From positions 540,192-604,191 of the forward strand of contig JACCLO010000018.1 in the NCBI GenBank assembly GCA_029448655.1: DNA of 64,000 bases, read 5' to 3'. Both the position numbers and the translations under genes were made by a program. This document shows, one piece after another, positions 32,064-43,407 of this stretch. Each line of letters opens with the position of its first letter. The stretch's first letter is position 1. This DNA comes from Wolfiporia cocos. Its lineage: Eukaryota > Basidiomycota > Agaricomycetes > Polyporales > Phaeolaceae. The notes below the pieces were generated by a model. It was given only the letters and a program-made list of their open reading frames with translations, was not told where the DNA came from and did no database searches.

Positions 32064-32640
32064 TCACTCTGGCTTGCCCGAGCCCCGTCCGGCCTCGACG
32101 TTCTTCAGAGAGACTTGTTCATACTCGTGTCCGTTCGCCTGCTTCTGCACGGGTGCCTGCGATTCGACATGTTTGACCCAGGTGTAGTATACCGAGCCGA
32201 GGAGGATGGTCGCAATCGAGGAGGCACGGCCGATACACGTGCGTCAGCATGTGCATCTGCATCTTTGCAGAGAATAAGGGACGTACGTCATGATGATGTC
32301 GTGGAAGAGCCATATGCCAAGTAGCGATGCGGTGACGCCGCGAACCGCAGACGAAACCATGTGCGTGATGGGAGAAGTCACCTTGATCGAGAGCAGACTC
32401 GCGATGCTCATCAGGAATCCGAAGACACCCTGTGTGTAAAGTGAGCCATCGCGCATGACCCACATCTGCGTTTAAACCCACCATGATGGCCGAGCCGAGC
32501 GTGAAGGTCGCAAGGGTGCTCATCTCGCCGAGCGGTGCCTCGTTCGGGCCAAACAGAAGGTGCGTGATACCAGGGAGCTCGCCCGCAAGGACGAGGATCG
32601 GCGCAAGGAGGATAGCGCCCTCGAGCGAAGTGCGTGCAGC
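32064..32640 (-). pseudogene. Nucleotide-sugar / triose-phosphate-translocator family transporter, C-terminal part
   Basis: Spliced minus-strand exons give SLEGAILLAPILVLAGELPG; EMSTLATFTLGSAIM; GFLMSIASLLSIKVTSPITH with MVSSAVRGVTASLLGIWLFH; and GRASSIATILLGSVYYTWVK, with the tail HVESQAPVQKQANGHEYEQV and TGA at 32064-32066. The SIKVTSPITHMVSSAVRG segment and final YYTWVK helix are typical of TPT/nucleotide-sugar transporters of Golgi or ER membranes. Only about the last four transmembrane helices are present: no N-terminal helices can be read upstream of 32640, so the gene is 5'-truncated. The remaining exons and splice sites look intact, suggesting recent loss. Substrate not determinable. 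Confidence 0.7.
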
Positions 32641-33497
32641 GTACGTTTGCGCTTCCTCAACGCACCCCCTCAATCATCGAGAAACACAACCCATCCCAAA
32701 ACTCTGACACCTGGCCGATAGTCCATGCTCATAGTGAGCTCCAACAGGTGACCCTTAGGCGCAAAGGTAGGGTGCAAGACATACGACGACTCTTCAACAA
32801 CTCCAGCAGCGGCCAAAAAAATTCGATCAGTGCCCTCGATGGGTGGTTTGGCGGTTCGTTCATCAATCGGTGCCCTCGGCGGGCGGTTTGGTCATTCGTG
32901 CACGGGTTCAATCATACGCGTGGGATCGGGATCGGGATCATGCACGGCGGTGCACATGTGCGGCGGTCGGCAGTCGTCGATCGTTCGGGTAGACGGCTTC
33001 AGCCCCGTCCGGGCAAGGTGAGTCGACGGCGACGGCGGAAAGGGTCTACGGCATAGCGACAGCCAGCAGAGCATTGGCGAGCGACAGCATGCATGCACGA
33101 TCAAGCAACGCAGCGAGCGGCGGGCTTAGGCTGCCCCCAGAGCCTCTTGGTAGTAAACCCCCAAGCAGGCTGACACGATTGTGTCAGAGCCATCAAAACA
33201 TCGGTCCGACGAGCACGTTTGTCCACAGGCATCACGGTGCCCGTAGGGCAATCACATGAGGTACAGTACATAAAATCGAGCTATTATATACCGTTTTCCC
33301 CTCGTACCATATTCGGCTACGCAATACCTGACTCCCGATGTGCGCGCGCGACATCCAGGCATGCATGAGCTCGTCTGCGGCAAATCCATGTTCCAACAGC
33401 ATTGGGCAACATCAGTGTGCTTGTTATCACCATTTACCACAAACTATCCTTCCATGAGAATGCATATTCAATACTGGACCTGCTGTAATGCAATACA
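32641..33497. other. No gene recognised
   Basis: A near-duplicated phrase, CAGTGCCCTCGATGGGTGG then CGGTGCCCTCGGCGGGCGG, occurs around 32830-32890. Otherwise nothing is supported. Confidence 0.4.
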
Positions 33498-34160
33498 CTA
33501 AAGATTCCAGTCACCAAACTCAAGGGGGACCTTCCCATCACCACAAGGCAGCGTTGTAGGAGCTTTTTCAATGCTCTGCCGTTTGGCAACAGGGCCCTCC
33601 TCTAGCTCTGGAGGGGGCCGCTTCTAATGCAAGAAAAATGATTGTAAGCTATACATGCTGATGATCCAAAGGACTTACTATGCCTACAGAAGCAGTCTTG
33701 CTAGGTTCCACAACACAATCCCCCTCATTCCTTCTCACAATTACCCTGGCCTCAGGGAACCCCGCCTTCTCAGCATCAAGCCCACAGTTGAATGTGGAGA
33801 GGGCACATTGCAGCTTGAGGCTGCCCTGCTTGATTCTGTAGTCGCTGACAGGGTTGACAAGGGCATCATCTTCAAGTCTGAAGTGGGTTGTAATGCGCTT
33901 TATGCCCTCCTGTGTATTCATTAGTAGAGTAGTAACAGTGAAAGAAAACCTACCAGTATTTCAGTGCCCCTGCTATACCACTCAAATAGCTCGAAGATGT
34001 CACTGGGCAGCATTTCAACTGAAGTGTGACTGTAAAATAGCTCCACATGTTGTTGTAGCAAGATCATGGCCCTTTCCTGCACAGGTGTGGGAGACATTGA
34101 GAGCAGCACAGTCAGTAATTGGTAGAGTAATCGTAATCTGTCAGTGTTCTCAGAGTGCAG
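33498..34160 (-). CDS. Unidentified multi-exon gene fragment (3' part)
   Basis: Minus-strand exons encode LRLLYQLLTVLLSMSPTPVQ, EMLPSDIFELFEWYSRGTEI; then after a GTAGGT intron GIKRITTHFRLEDDALVNPV, DYRIKQGSLKLQCALSTFNC and RVIVRRNEGDCVVEPSKTAS; then KRPPPELEEGPVAKRQSIEK and a final VPLEFGDWNL with TAG at 33498-33500. Splice sites are regular and the frames join, so this is a genuine coding sequence. I do not recognise the family. The 5' end is lost or hidden where it meets the coiled-coil pseudogene; two direct copies of TGTTGACGGAGGGCAGCGTG sit at that junction (about 34171 and 34202). Confidence 0.45.
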
Positions 34161-34229
34161 TGTGTGATAGTGTTGACGGAGGGCAGCGTGCGGTAGTACT
34201 AGTGTTGACGGAGGGCAGCGTGGCGTGCG

Positions 34230-36451
34230 ATAGACGCCGGAGTTGGCGCTGAGCGCTGAGTAGCCGCCGCACCCATTGCGCTCCCTGCGCTCTACGTCTT
34301 CTCCGAACAGGATGCCGCCACCGTGGCGCATGCCCAGGGCCTGCCTGCATACGGCAGCGTTGACGCTCTCAGCACGCAGGGCCAGCAGCGCCGCCCGTCC
34401 GTGCCGCAGCAGGGCCTGATGGGCATCGGGCAGGAACGTGCGCCCCCGGGCAAGAGCGGCTCCTCGTTCGACCGCATCCTCAGCAAGCTCCAGAGCGAGC
34501 TCACTCTCTCGGCGGTGCGATTGGCGAGATCCAGGACACCCTCGGGGGCAATCTCATGTAGTGATGTGCAAAGCACGGCTCGGCTCAAAGCCCGGGGCTT
34601 GGGCCCGGCTTTGAAGGGCTCGTGCTCAGCGAAATGTCAAGCCGGGCCCTCCTTGACGGCTCAGGCCGGCTTGGGCCCGGCTCAGGCTCAGACTGGGGCT
34701 TATGGGTAATCAGGTAGGACCTCGGAATTATTGGCTTGTGCAGTTCAAATGACGGCACAACATATTCAGAATGCTTATATGTCTACTATTTGTTGATAGT
34801 CTGATCTACAAGTGTTTTTACAGCTGCTTATGATGTTGACCGAAAATCCAGATCTCGATCACAACCCCGATCGCAACAGTAGTCACAACGTTCCGCACCG
34901 TGTTAGCAGATACAAGTCATTGTAATGGCCGTTGAGATCATATAAGGTGAATTGATGCAAAATCTTAAACCATTTTCGCTAATTTTAACAATACCACAGC
35001 TGCGCGCATAAAGCCGCCGGCTCAGGGCTCGGCTACGGCCGGCTCACGATCCAAGCCGGGCCCTGAGCCGTCTTAAGCCGCCCCCCAGGCTCGGCTTGGC
35101 CTGGCTTAAGTCAGCTCGGCCAGGCCCGGCTCACGGCTTTGAGCCGTGCTTTGCACATCACTAATCTCGTGAGTGCTTCTGCTGCTCGCGGTGTGAACGC
35201 GGCCCCAGCCCCCGAACCTCCCGCCCTACCCCGTGATGCCCGCGAGGGCACAGCAGCAACATCAGCAAGAGGCCGCGCAGCAGACGCATGCTGCTGAGTC
35301 CGCGTCTGCGCTGAACGAGCTGCAGGCGCAGTCGAGCGAGACGCAACTCTCACTCGTGGGCCATGTGAAGACAATCTATGCGCTCGAGGGCATGCTCGCG
35401 GAGCACGACGCGATCAAGTGCGAGGTGGGCGCGATGCGCGAGCTCATAGAGGAGCGCAAGCGCGAGATGGAGGCCCTCCGGCGGCACAGCAGCAGCAGCA
35501 GCCCCCGCACCGCCCACGCGTGCACCACCCCGGCGACGACGACGACGATGCGCGCAGCATCAGCACCGCCGCCGCCCACGAGCTCGAGTGTGTCGATGAG
35601 GAGGACGAGGATCAGCTCACCGCAGAAGAGCGCGCGAGGGATAGGGAGAGTCGATCACGGAAATCATCAGCAAGTGGAGGAAGAGCGTCGAGGGGCGGTG
35701 GAGCGGCATGCAGGAGGAATGGAACGACGAGCGCGAGCGGCTCCGGCGCATGGGGAAAGAGTGGGAGTCGCGCATGCGCGTCGTCGAGGACGGCGTCGGC
35801 AGCACGGTCGCGAAGCTCGAGTTGGGTCCCGTCACGCTCGCCTCCTTTCAGGCGCAGCACCCGCCAAACGGTAGTGCACGTGCGAGCGGCGGCCTCATCA
35901 AACCTCCGAGCCCCAGGAGTCTCTCCGCGGACTCCACGCACCCGGAACGACTGTCTTGCTTCCTCGAGAGGCTGATTTATGAGCCTACGCACCCTCGGCA
36001 AAAGAGGAAACGCGCGAGCACATCACGCGGCCGGTCCCGCTCGCGGTCGTCTTCCAAGGGCTCACCGAGCGACGCGCCGTCCGCGGCGCCGGAAGACGTC
36101 GACGGCCGCACCGTGTCGCCAGGCGCGCGTGTGCACTATCGCTCACCGTGGTCGACGGACGACTCAGACTTCGAGACGTTCTCGGCTGCGGATGGCGTGA
36201 GCGCGGCAAAGGACGAGGCGGCGCGCAAAGTTCAGGGTATGCCATTTCCCATCACACCAGAGTCGTCAGTGCTCAACCACCCGCTGCCAACTAACGACGT
36301 CCTCCGCACGGCAACAGACTCTCATCCGAAGGAACCCGCGGGTAATGTGGTCGATGACGGGCCATCTCTCGATGGCTATAGCGTCGCTCATCACAACACC
36401 ATGCAGTCCCAGCTGAATCCGTCGACGGCGGTGTGCATTTTCTGCTACTGA
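34230..36451 (+). pseudogene. Coiled-coil protein of Agaricomycetes, disrupted by a hAT MITE and frameshifts
   Basis: The first recognisable exon (about 34230-34550) encodes ALPALYVFSEQDAATVAHAQ, GLPAYGSVDALSTQG and SGSSFDRILSKLQSELT, then switches frame before the MITE at 34559. After the MITE come ESASALNELQAQSSETQLSL, TIYALEGMLAEHDAIKCEVG and MRELIEERKREMEALRR (coiled coil), an Asp/Glu-rich part in another frame, and MQEEWNDERERLRRMGKEWE (35708 on) leading to PPSPRSLSADS and a basic KRKRASTSRGRSRSRSS tail ending at 36451. This order of short coiled coils, acidic linker and basic Ser/Arg tail matches a conserved but unnamed Agaricomycete protein that I cannot name. At least two frameshifts plus the insertion make it non-functional, and the N-terminal part is missing. 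Confidence 0.6.
34559..35163. mobile_element. hAT-type MITE (605 bp) with 8-bp target duplication
   Basis: Both ends read TAGTGATGTGCAAAGCACGG inward, and the match extends at least three bases further. Flanks are ATCTCATG (34551-34558) and ATCTCGTG (35164-35171), an 8-bp duplication with one change. TAGTG-type ends and 8-bp duplications are hallmarks of hAT elements. Subterminal regions are full of GGCTC/GGGCCCGGC palindromic iterations around an AT-rich core without ORF. Confidence 0.85.
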
Positions 36452-37200
36452 GTGCCGCCGCAGCGGCGGTGATATGGCGCATAGAACTCGACGTGTCTGC
36501 TCAACACCCAAGACCTGTCAGAATGGCCTCGCTTCGTCTGCAGCTGCCTACCACTACGTAATGTCTCCCCGTCTCTCAGCAGTAGTTTCAGTAATTTCTC
36601 TCTCATGTTTTCTTTCTCTTGTCTCTGATATATTTGTGCCGTCCCACCGACGGAGACCCGTTCGTTGCCACCATTGCATATGTCCTGATCCGATTTGGAC
36701 TGGTTAATGATTTCACGACCTTCATGACCAGCTGCATCAATATGATACTACCTTTCCAGCTGATGAGTCGCTGCGCGCACACAATAGCAACGGACTGAGC
36801 CGTCGGAATGCTTCCTGGCAACGGGTACGCCTGTGCAGTCCCTCCTAATTCACATTCTGTTAACTGCTTGGCTAGGAATGGTTCAGTGTGAGGTTCTGCT
36901 CCAGAAATCGTCCTTCGTCCAGGGCAGCATTTGAAGTCAATCAGTAATGACGCCACTGCAGCCACCGCATTTACAGACGCGGTTTGAGGGATTTGCCCGG
37001 AAGCGGTGGCCCGTCTCAAGCCCCGGGCCAGCTTTCCTGCGCACACGCTACAGGAGCGGCGGCTGGGTGCACCGTGCAGGTCGGAACGCCTCTAACGCCA
37101 CGCTAGCAAGGTGGTTGACAGTCGGACGACATCTATCAGCCCAAGCTCATTCAGACTGACATTCCCTAAAGGTACACCCGAGACACTTGCCGTGCAAGTC
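36452..37200. other. No gene recognised
   Basis: A 147-codon minus frame (36603-37046) has no recognisable motif. Nothing else is supported. Confidence 0.4.
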
Positions 37201-37210
37201 GGAAATCCCT

Positions 37211-38679
37211 TCACTGCCTCTTCGGTATCGAGTCCTCGAATATCAGGTAGTCACGGAGACTCCCGCTCTTGTCATCCGGAATGAAGTCCAGCATGCGCCC
37301 GCTGGAACTACTGTACACGCGCCACCATACGGGCATCGCTCTGTGGCACCGCTCAAAGGGATTCTCGCCTTTTATGGCGAGTGCCAAGGCAATGAAATGA
37401 AGCGATGGTATTGCTCCCTTTACATCCTCCCACAGTGCCCGGAAGGCCGCATCGGTGCGAGGATCAGGAATGCCCTGGTCCGTGTCCGCTCCTATCCACT
37501 GCGTCTTGCAAACGCACAGGTAGATCGCTACGGTAGGAAGAATCGCCATCGCCGGGCAGACGTTTGGCTGCTCGCAGGCGAGCCAGTCTCGCTTTCCTGA
37601 CACGAACGATATAAGCTCACCAGCCACCACTCCACCGATTGCCCCTTTACCTCGTCCGAACACACCTCCAAGTATCGCATCCGCGGCGCTGCAGTGCGCG
37701 CACCTGTCCAGAATGGTGCGTCCACACTGGTTTCAAACAGCAGTGACAGCGCCATGAGAATCGCTCTCTGGATGACATCCAATGCATCATGATAATGGTA
37801 CGCTGTCAGGTCTAATTGCAGCCACCGCACCGGATAGCGGACTTTCCAGTAGCGAAAGTCGGACACATTGCCTCGAGACAAGTCAGATCGGTCCAGCAAC
37901 TGCGTTTGGTATAGTCAGCGTGGTCCTCGACCTCAGTGAATACATCCGCAATCGATAGAGACCTGAGATGCGGCATTGCGTGCACAAATAACGACATTCG
38001 AGCGGTGCAGCCTCGTAACGAGAGGGAGCGGATGGTCGGCAACGAAGGAATTTCGTGGATCTTGGCATGCGGCTGACTCCCATCGGAAAGGTCGAGGTGT
38101 GATAGCTCCAGCATCTCCAGTTGTTTCAATCCTTGAAGACGATGGAAGAAAGAGGGAAGTCTTCTGTTGAAAGGCTCGTAAACGCAATTTTCCGAGGTTG
38201 GCTGTGGAGGAGGGGAAAGATCGGCATGGGCGACTGGCCAAACCAAGATCCACAAGGTTCAGCAATGCGCATGATGCGGCACCAATGTGCGGCTCCGTGA
38301 CAACGATCGCGAGATCCTCGGAACGTGCTAAGGATAGGCGCCTCAGCTGGTTGGCATATTCGAGCAGGTCAGCGAAATCGGCAGCAGCAGAGAAATTCCC
38401 CTTGCGTTGAAACTCGATACGTCTCGCCACACCGACAGCACCGCTCTTGATGGTGAGTTCGTGCAGATTCGGAAGACGATTGGCGGGATCTGCCAGCACG
38501 AATTTGCAGAACGCGTTCACTTGCTTTTGCGAGCGCGAAAGCGTTACCCGTGCGAGCACGTGTCGGATCCCGAGCTCGTGTGTGTCCCGCAAGACAATGG
38601 ATAGCCTCATCGCAGATTGATAGTCAGTTTGCGCTAGGATCTTGTACAGAGCGTAATTGTTTAGGGATAGGAGAGGCAT
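37211..38679 (-). pseudogene. F-box / leucine-rich-repeat-like protein with frameshifts
   Basis: The start ATG 38679 encodes MPLLSLNNYALYKILAQTDY, an F-box-like N-terminus, then LPNLHELTIKSGAVGVARRI and LEYANQLRRLSLARSEDLAI. The reading moves to a second frame near 38190 (LKQLEMLELSHLDLSDGSQP, LPTIRSLSLRGCTARMSLFV, MPHLRSLSIADVF) and to a third near 37905 (YWKVRYPVRWLQLDLTAYHY), with another shift near 37640 before DYLIFEDSIPKRQ and the stop at 37211. The regularly spaced LxxLxLxx segments resemble the degenerate LRRs of the large Agaricomycete F-box families, substrate receptors for SCF ubiquitin ligases. No clean introns explain the shifts, so this is probably a pseudogene. Confidence 0.6.
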
Positions 38680-39349
38680 TTTTGGAACGATGGGAGAATG
38701 TCTTCTAAGTGTGAGGGATGCTGAGCTGTCTTGGAACTAGTGGGTATTTATGCTCAAACGATACGTGCAGCACCAAGGACGATGAGATCAATTTTGTACC
38801 ACGATGTTCAACCTGGGTGAGTATAGGAGTGAGGTAAATTTGGACCCGAAAGCCCTGGGCTTGTGGCATTGCTGGCGAGAACGTGAGATTTTACAAGGCT
38901 GCGCACGAGAAACGAGAGCTCGAGGGATCTAATCGCCAGAAAGCATGTTACCATACTGGATATGTCGTGCGCAGAGGTTGGCAGCCGATAATTATCCTCA
39001 GGGTAAGAATGGACGATCACGACCCTGTGGTCAGGTCAAAGTACAGGATTCTCTCTCGAAGCCCTTCCATCTGGTTCGCATGTGGCCAGACACCTTCATG
39101 AAACCTGTTCGTCATAAGTGTTACCGGCACCACTAAAAACATCAGGGAAGACTGATCACCACAATCATCGATCGGAACGATCGCCATGGAAGCGAGATGG
39201 AGCGGCGTGTGAACGGATCCCATCGAATAATCCCCAGTGAAAATCCGGAGTATTTAAAGATATCTAAATGATTCTGGATGTATCTGAATGTAAATGCTAA
39301 GGTTCAATGTAACGAGATATATCCAGTGTAATCGAAATGTATTCGTCAT
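38680..39349. other. No gene recognised
   Basis: AT-rich stretch beyond the F-box start. Around 39240-39340 there are loose repeats of ATCTGAATG/ATCTAAATG. No ORF is supported. Confidence 0.4.
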
Positions 39350-41074
39350 ATCATGTGACCTACTAGAGAGACAAACATTTATATCCCGCAGGCAGTAAAC
39401 TAAGTACATGTGCGGCAGCTAACGAGAGCCAAGGTGATACGTAGGGAGGTAGTTAGAAAGGAGTAATATGGGTTTGGGGGTCATACACGCGAGGTATCGT
39501 GATAAGAATAGAGCGTAATAGAGAAAACTAACGAGGCACGAACTGGGTCAAGGTGCAGTGATTGCCGAATAATCCAATACCCCCAGCATGAGCTAAGAGG
39601 GTGTGAAGGGTGAAGTCATCATTTGTGTCGGCGAAGTGGACGACCCATGAGGCCCGAAGTTGGCCGGGTCGAAGGTTGGGGTGAAGGAGGCACGGGAAAC
39701 GAGTTATCTGCAGGGGACGACCCTTGGATTTGAGATGAGCAAGAATGCCGATTTGATCGAGTTCTCTCCAGAGATTGTTGAGGATTTCCTTAGAGGTGAT
39801 GGGTGGGAGGTTGGGGTTTTTGTGTGGTCGAAGTGGGACAGAGTTGATTTGGAGAATGTTGACGCGTTGGATATCGTGTCGGACGGCGGGGATGGTTGGG
39901 GGTGGTTTGTTGAGCCGGACGACTGGTTCAGAGTGGGGGTCAGGGGGCCGGGTGCCAATGGTGTGAAGGGTGTTGAACATAGGTTGGGTGAAGAAGATTC
40001 GTGGGTCTTGTGTGTGGATGGGTAAGTGTGGTTTGTAAACCGGGCTGGAGTTGCATTTGTGTGGAGGTACAAGAGAGTTCGCGAGGGCGGTGAGGTCACC
40101 GACATGTTCATGGGTTGATTCCTTGGAAGCAACAGGTGATATAGGTGGAGGTGTGGTCCGCACCGGAGTGGCGGAGACCGGAGGTTGAGGTGTAGTGGGT
40201 CGGGGTGAGGTGATATGTGGAGGAATCTGTACCGGAGTGGGTGCTTTGATGGGTGGAGGCGTAGGTGTACGGGGTGTGGGTACTCTGGGTGGCGTAGAAG
40301 CCCTCGGAGTAGGAACATGAGGGGTCGGTGGTGTGGATACTGGTCGGGATGGTGGGTGAGGGGAGTGTTTCCCCGATCGGTTGACGGTGTGCCATATGTC
40401 GGCAGGAAGGTCATGGTGGGGGTTCTGGGTGGGAGTGGGAGGAACCGTTTCCCATTGGGAATCGTGGTCCTCATCAGGGGTGAAAGGTGGAGGTTGAGGT
40501 AATGTAGGTGGAGACGTGACCGGTTTCGTGGTAGAGAAATCCGGTTTCGGTGGCAAAGGATGGCAGAGTGGTTGCGTTACACGAGGTTTGACCTGTGGGA
40601 TACGGGAAGGTCTTATTCGAGACACAGGTTGGGTAAAGGGTTTGGGTGTGGAAGTGGGGGGTGCCATAGGCGCCGTGCCATGAGGTTGAGATGAGGCCAA
40701 AAGGCGGCCGAGGTGTTGGCAAAGACGAGACGCATCCTGGCGGATGCGGATGATTGCCAGGGGGTTGGTAGCGAGGAGGTCAGCTCCTGTGGTGATGACG
40801 TCAACAAGGTAGGATATGTGGGAGTGCCAGAGAGGCAACGAATGGGTGGAGGAGTGGCTCTTATGGGCATGAAAAATGCTCTGAGCTTGGTTAAATAAAA
40901 GGGTGAATGCAAAAGTGGCATTGGTGGTGTCCTGGGGGCGCACGGAGAGGACAGTGTTAGCAGAGAAGGGTGGTTGATGGTGAGGACGGTGCGTTGGGGG
41001 AGTCATGGTAGATGAGCGTCTAATCCGAAGGTGGTGGTTCAAGGTCAAGGTGCATCTGATCATGTGACCTACTA
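39350..41074 (-). mobile_element. Possible retroposed unit bounded by 16-bp direct repeats
   Basis: ATCATGTGACCTACTA occurs at 39350-39365 and 41059-41074, directly repeated around one intronless ORF. The spacing and length fit a target-site duplication of a LINE-like or retroposed insertion. No poly(A) tail was seen and the motif contains a common E-box, so chance or promoter similarity remains possible. Confidence 0.4.
39528..41006 (-). CDS. Intact proline-rich ORF, possible retroelement ORF1-like protein
   Basis: The frame is open from 41063; the ATG at 41006 (MTPPTHRPHHQPPF) is the more natural start, giving 492 residues to the stop at 39528. The N-terminal ~130 residues are helical (FAFTLLFNQAQSIFHAHKSH, DASRLCQHLGRLLASSQ). 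The middle ~230 residues are Pro/Thr/Ser-rich with PTP repeats. The C-terminal ~100 residues are folded-looking: LNNLWRELDQIGILAHLKSK and ASWVVHFADTNDDFTLHTLL, ending GNHCTLTQFVPR. The last part loosely resembles the RNA-binding C-terminal domain of ORF1 proteins of fungal non-LTR elements (a strand with VVHFADxxDDF, then FGxHCxLxxFVPR), but no zinc knuckle or RT is present. A 1.5-kb frame without a single lesion, in a region where nearly everything is broken, suggests recent arrival or selection. Function unknown. Confidence 0.5.
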   Translation of the reverse strand: MTPPTHRPHHQPPFSANTVLSVRPQDTTNATFAFTLLFNQAQSIFHAHKSHSSTHSLPLWHSHISYLVDVITTGADLLATNPLAIIRIRQDASRLCQHLGRLLASSQPHGTAPMAPPTSTPKPFTQPVSRIRPSRIPQVKPRVTQPLCHPLPPKPDFSTTKPVTSPPTLPQPPPFTPDEDHDSQWETVPPTPTQNPHHDLPADIWHTVNRSGKHSPHPPSRPVSTPPTPHVPTPRASTPPRVPTPRTPTPPPIKAPTPVQIPPHITSPRPTTPQPPVSATPVRTTPPPISPVASKESTHEHVGDLTALANSLVPPHKCNSSPVYKPHLPIHTQDPRIFFTQPMFNTLHTIGTRPPDPHSEPVVRLNKPPPTIPAVRHDIQRVNILQINSVPLRPHKNPNLPPITSKEILNNLWRELDQIGILAHLKSKGRPLQITRFPCLLHPNLRPGQLRASWVVHFADTNDDFTLHTLLAHAGGIGLFGNHCTLTQFVPR

Positions 41075-41305
41075 AGTAGATTGACGTATGCCAACGAACG
41101 ACAGATCTGATGCCTAAGTCTGCGTAATGTTAACGCAGACGTAGGGGGGTTTCATATGGCTCCGTACGTAGGCTTCCATTAGCATGCTTACATCGTTACG
41201 TTTTTTTGTCACTTATGCTATCTTGCTGCACTACCGTTCATACATTCCTCCTTACCCTGCTTTGTATACAACCCCCTGCTTCCAATAAATCATCGAGACA
41301 ACACG

Positions 41306-43407
41306 ATGCCTCAAGAATCTGTATACAAGATAGATGATAAAGGGAACAAAGTCTATTTTTGTGGCTGTAGTCGACTATGCAAAAAGAGGGGCTCACCTTT
41401 TGTGGGCAAAACTACCTACTGCACACATGCCAAGTATCGCAGAGAAGACGCTGCAAGGAGAAGAGCTGAGAATAATGCTCAGAATGTATTCTTTGAGGGT
41501 GGGGTAGATATGTATTCTGCTCAGGGAGAGCGCACGTTAGTATGTCAATTTTAGTGGCACCAGCCGCAACGCAAATATTGATATTAATAAATAAGGAGGC
41601 GTCAAACAAAGAGAGCAACGATAGGAATCGGGAAAACGTTGATAAAAACAATGATTCCTATGCTGACCATGAGTTTTGTCATTGTAGATACTGTGAACGA
41701 TATTGATTTTTTGCAGAAGACATACCAGAGGGTGTTGGCCACGCAATTGCACTGCAAGAAGACCAGCCCATGAATATGGAGCTACAACAAAGAGACCAGG
41801 AGATGGCTGAGGTAGAGGAGCCCATTTTTGAGGTACGCAAAAAGCCTGCGGCACCAGTGTAGTGACCTTAGAGACTTGCACTGCAGCAATCCAAAGTCAT
41901 AGACGCCTGTGACTTGCACGAGCGCCCTGTAGCGCAGCCTACCTCAAATCATGTGCAACTTCCTAACCCAAAGAAACGATGGCGCTCATCAAAGTGCTGG
42001 TCAAAGGTCCCAGCGATGAGCTCTGACGAGAGCACGGCAGTGGAGTCGACTCTGACACCTGTGGTAGAGGAGGAGGTCCCTGTTGTCGTGACGAGCCCCT
42101 ACACGCTACCACCTGAAGAGCCGCCTCATGCGGAAACAGATCTGGGATCAGAGCCCGAACAGCAATCAGTCACAGATAGGACACCACCAACTGAGCACAG
42201 GATTCTGGCAGCAGATGAACACTCTCCCAGCTGGAATGGATCCACGCTGCAGGACGAGCACAAGTCCTACGAGGACAATGGTGAGCCCATGCAGCCAATA
42301 CCTGCTTCTGAACAAGCACCGCGCCCATATCCACAGCCCGGTACACTCATCGTCGTGCAAGGTGTTGTCAACACGACGGACTCACAAGTGAATGGAACAT
42401 CCACCCCACAGCAGCGACTGTCGCGTTCATCTACCCCATGTCCCGTATTGGGCGTCCACTCACAGAAATTTTCGTCCACACCATGGGAGCGTGAAGGCGA
42501 ACAGCTCGGAACTCACGATCGGTTATTGTCATTTATATCGCGCTAGCAGCCATCGTTGGAAGTCATGTCGGGGTCAAACCGCAACTCTGCTATCTCTTCT
42601 GACAGCAGCCCAGGTTTCAATCCTGATTCAACTCCTGCAGAAGATGCCACTTTGTCTTCAGAACAACATGATAATGTTGCTGGCGAGGCTGATGGACGGC
42701 CACGGCCATTGTCACCAGCAAGCATTGATGTGCTGGGAACACTTCTGAGGTGCGTGCATCTTGCCTTGTTTTCTCTGCATGATTGACTCTTTGGTAGTGT
42801 TGCTGCGGCTGCCACAGCAGCATCTCTCTTCTCCCCCAGGATTGCATTCCCAGGCCACGGTAATGGTACTGTGATGGCTACACCAGGCTCTAATCGCCCG
42901 ATGTCCCCTACTCCCACTGCGGGTCTAGGGACATTGGCGGGTCTTGCTGGTCTGGGTATGGATCCTCTAGGAGTTAATCCAGGACAAGCACCCAGCATTG
43001 CTCAGGTTCAGCGCGATGGACGCGACCATATCCACAACATGTGGGAGAACATGCACGACCACCTTGGATTGCATTCGCGGAATTCTGTATTGGGTGGCCT
43101 CAATTCCACACAATCGGACGGCGTGCAAGCACTGTTTCCTGCTGCGACACACCCAAATGCGAACGTCGTGGTGCCCGTGATCATTGTCGGTCTGCAGTCT
43201 GTCGATATGGGCTGCACACACAATTATGCTCATGGCACCGCAGATCATATGCAGCTGTCAGACGACGTGCGCTCTACAGAAAGTAGCTTGGGTTCTGCTG
43301 CAAATTGGCAGAACCAGAGCAGCACTGCCCCCATGGACATCCCCTCGTGTGGTTGCTGTGGAGGTGAAAGACGCCATACAGTCAATTATTCGCTTTTATT
43401 ATTATAG
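41306..43407 (+). CDS. Cys-cluster protein, multi-exon, transposon-associated style
   Basis: ATG 41306 begins MPQESVYKIDDKGNKVYFCG with the cluster CGCSRLCKKRG and GKTTYCTHAKYRREDAARRR. Later plus-strand blocks include GHAIALQEDQPMNMELQQRD (about 41740), KKRWRSSKCWSKVPAMSSDE and a long acidic, Ser/Thr/Pro-rich part to 42546. MSGSNRNSAISSDSSPGFNP (42565) and MATPGSNRPMSPTPTAGLGT, ending SCGCCGGERRHTVNYSLLLL (43407), follow after intron-like gaps. N-terminal Cys clusters followed by TYxxHAKYR occur, as I recall, in basidiomycete proteins linked to KDZ-type DNA transposons. No transposase domain is seen here, so the protein is partial or only related. Exon joining is uncertain and stops separate some blocks. 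Function unknown. Confidence 0.4.

Noticed and set aside
36603..37046. 147-codon minus-strand frame
   Set aside because: No recognisable motif, no splice context and no start features; kept only as unassigned sequence.
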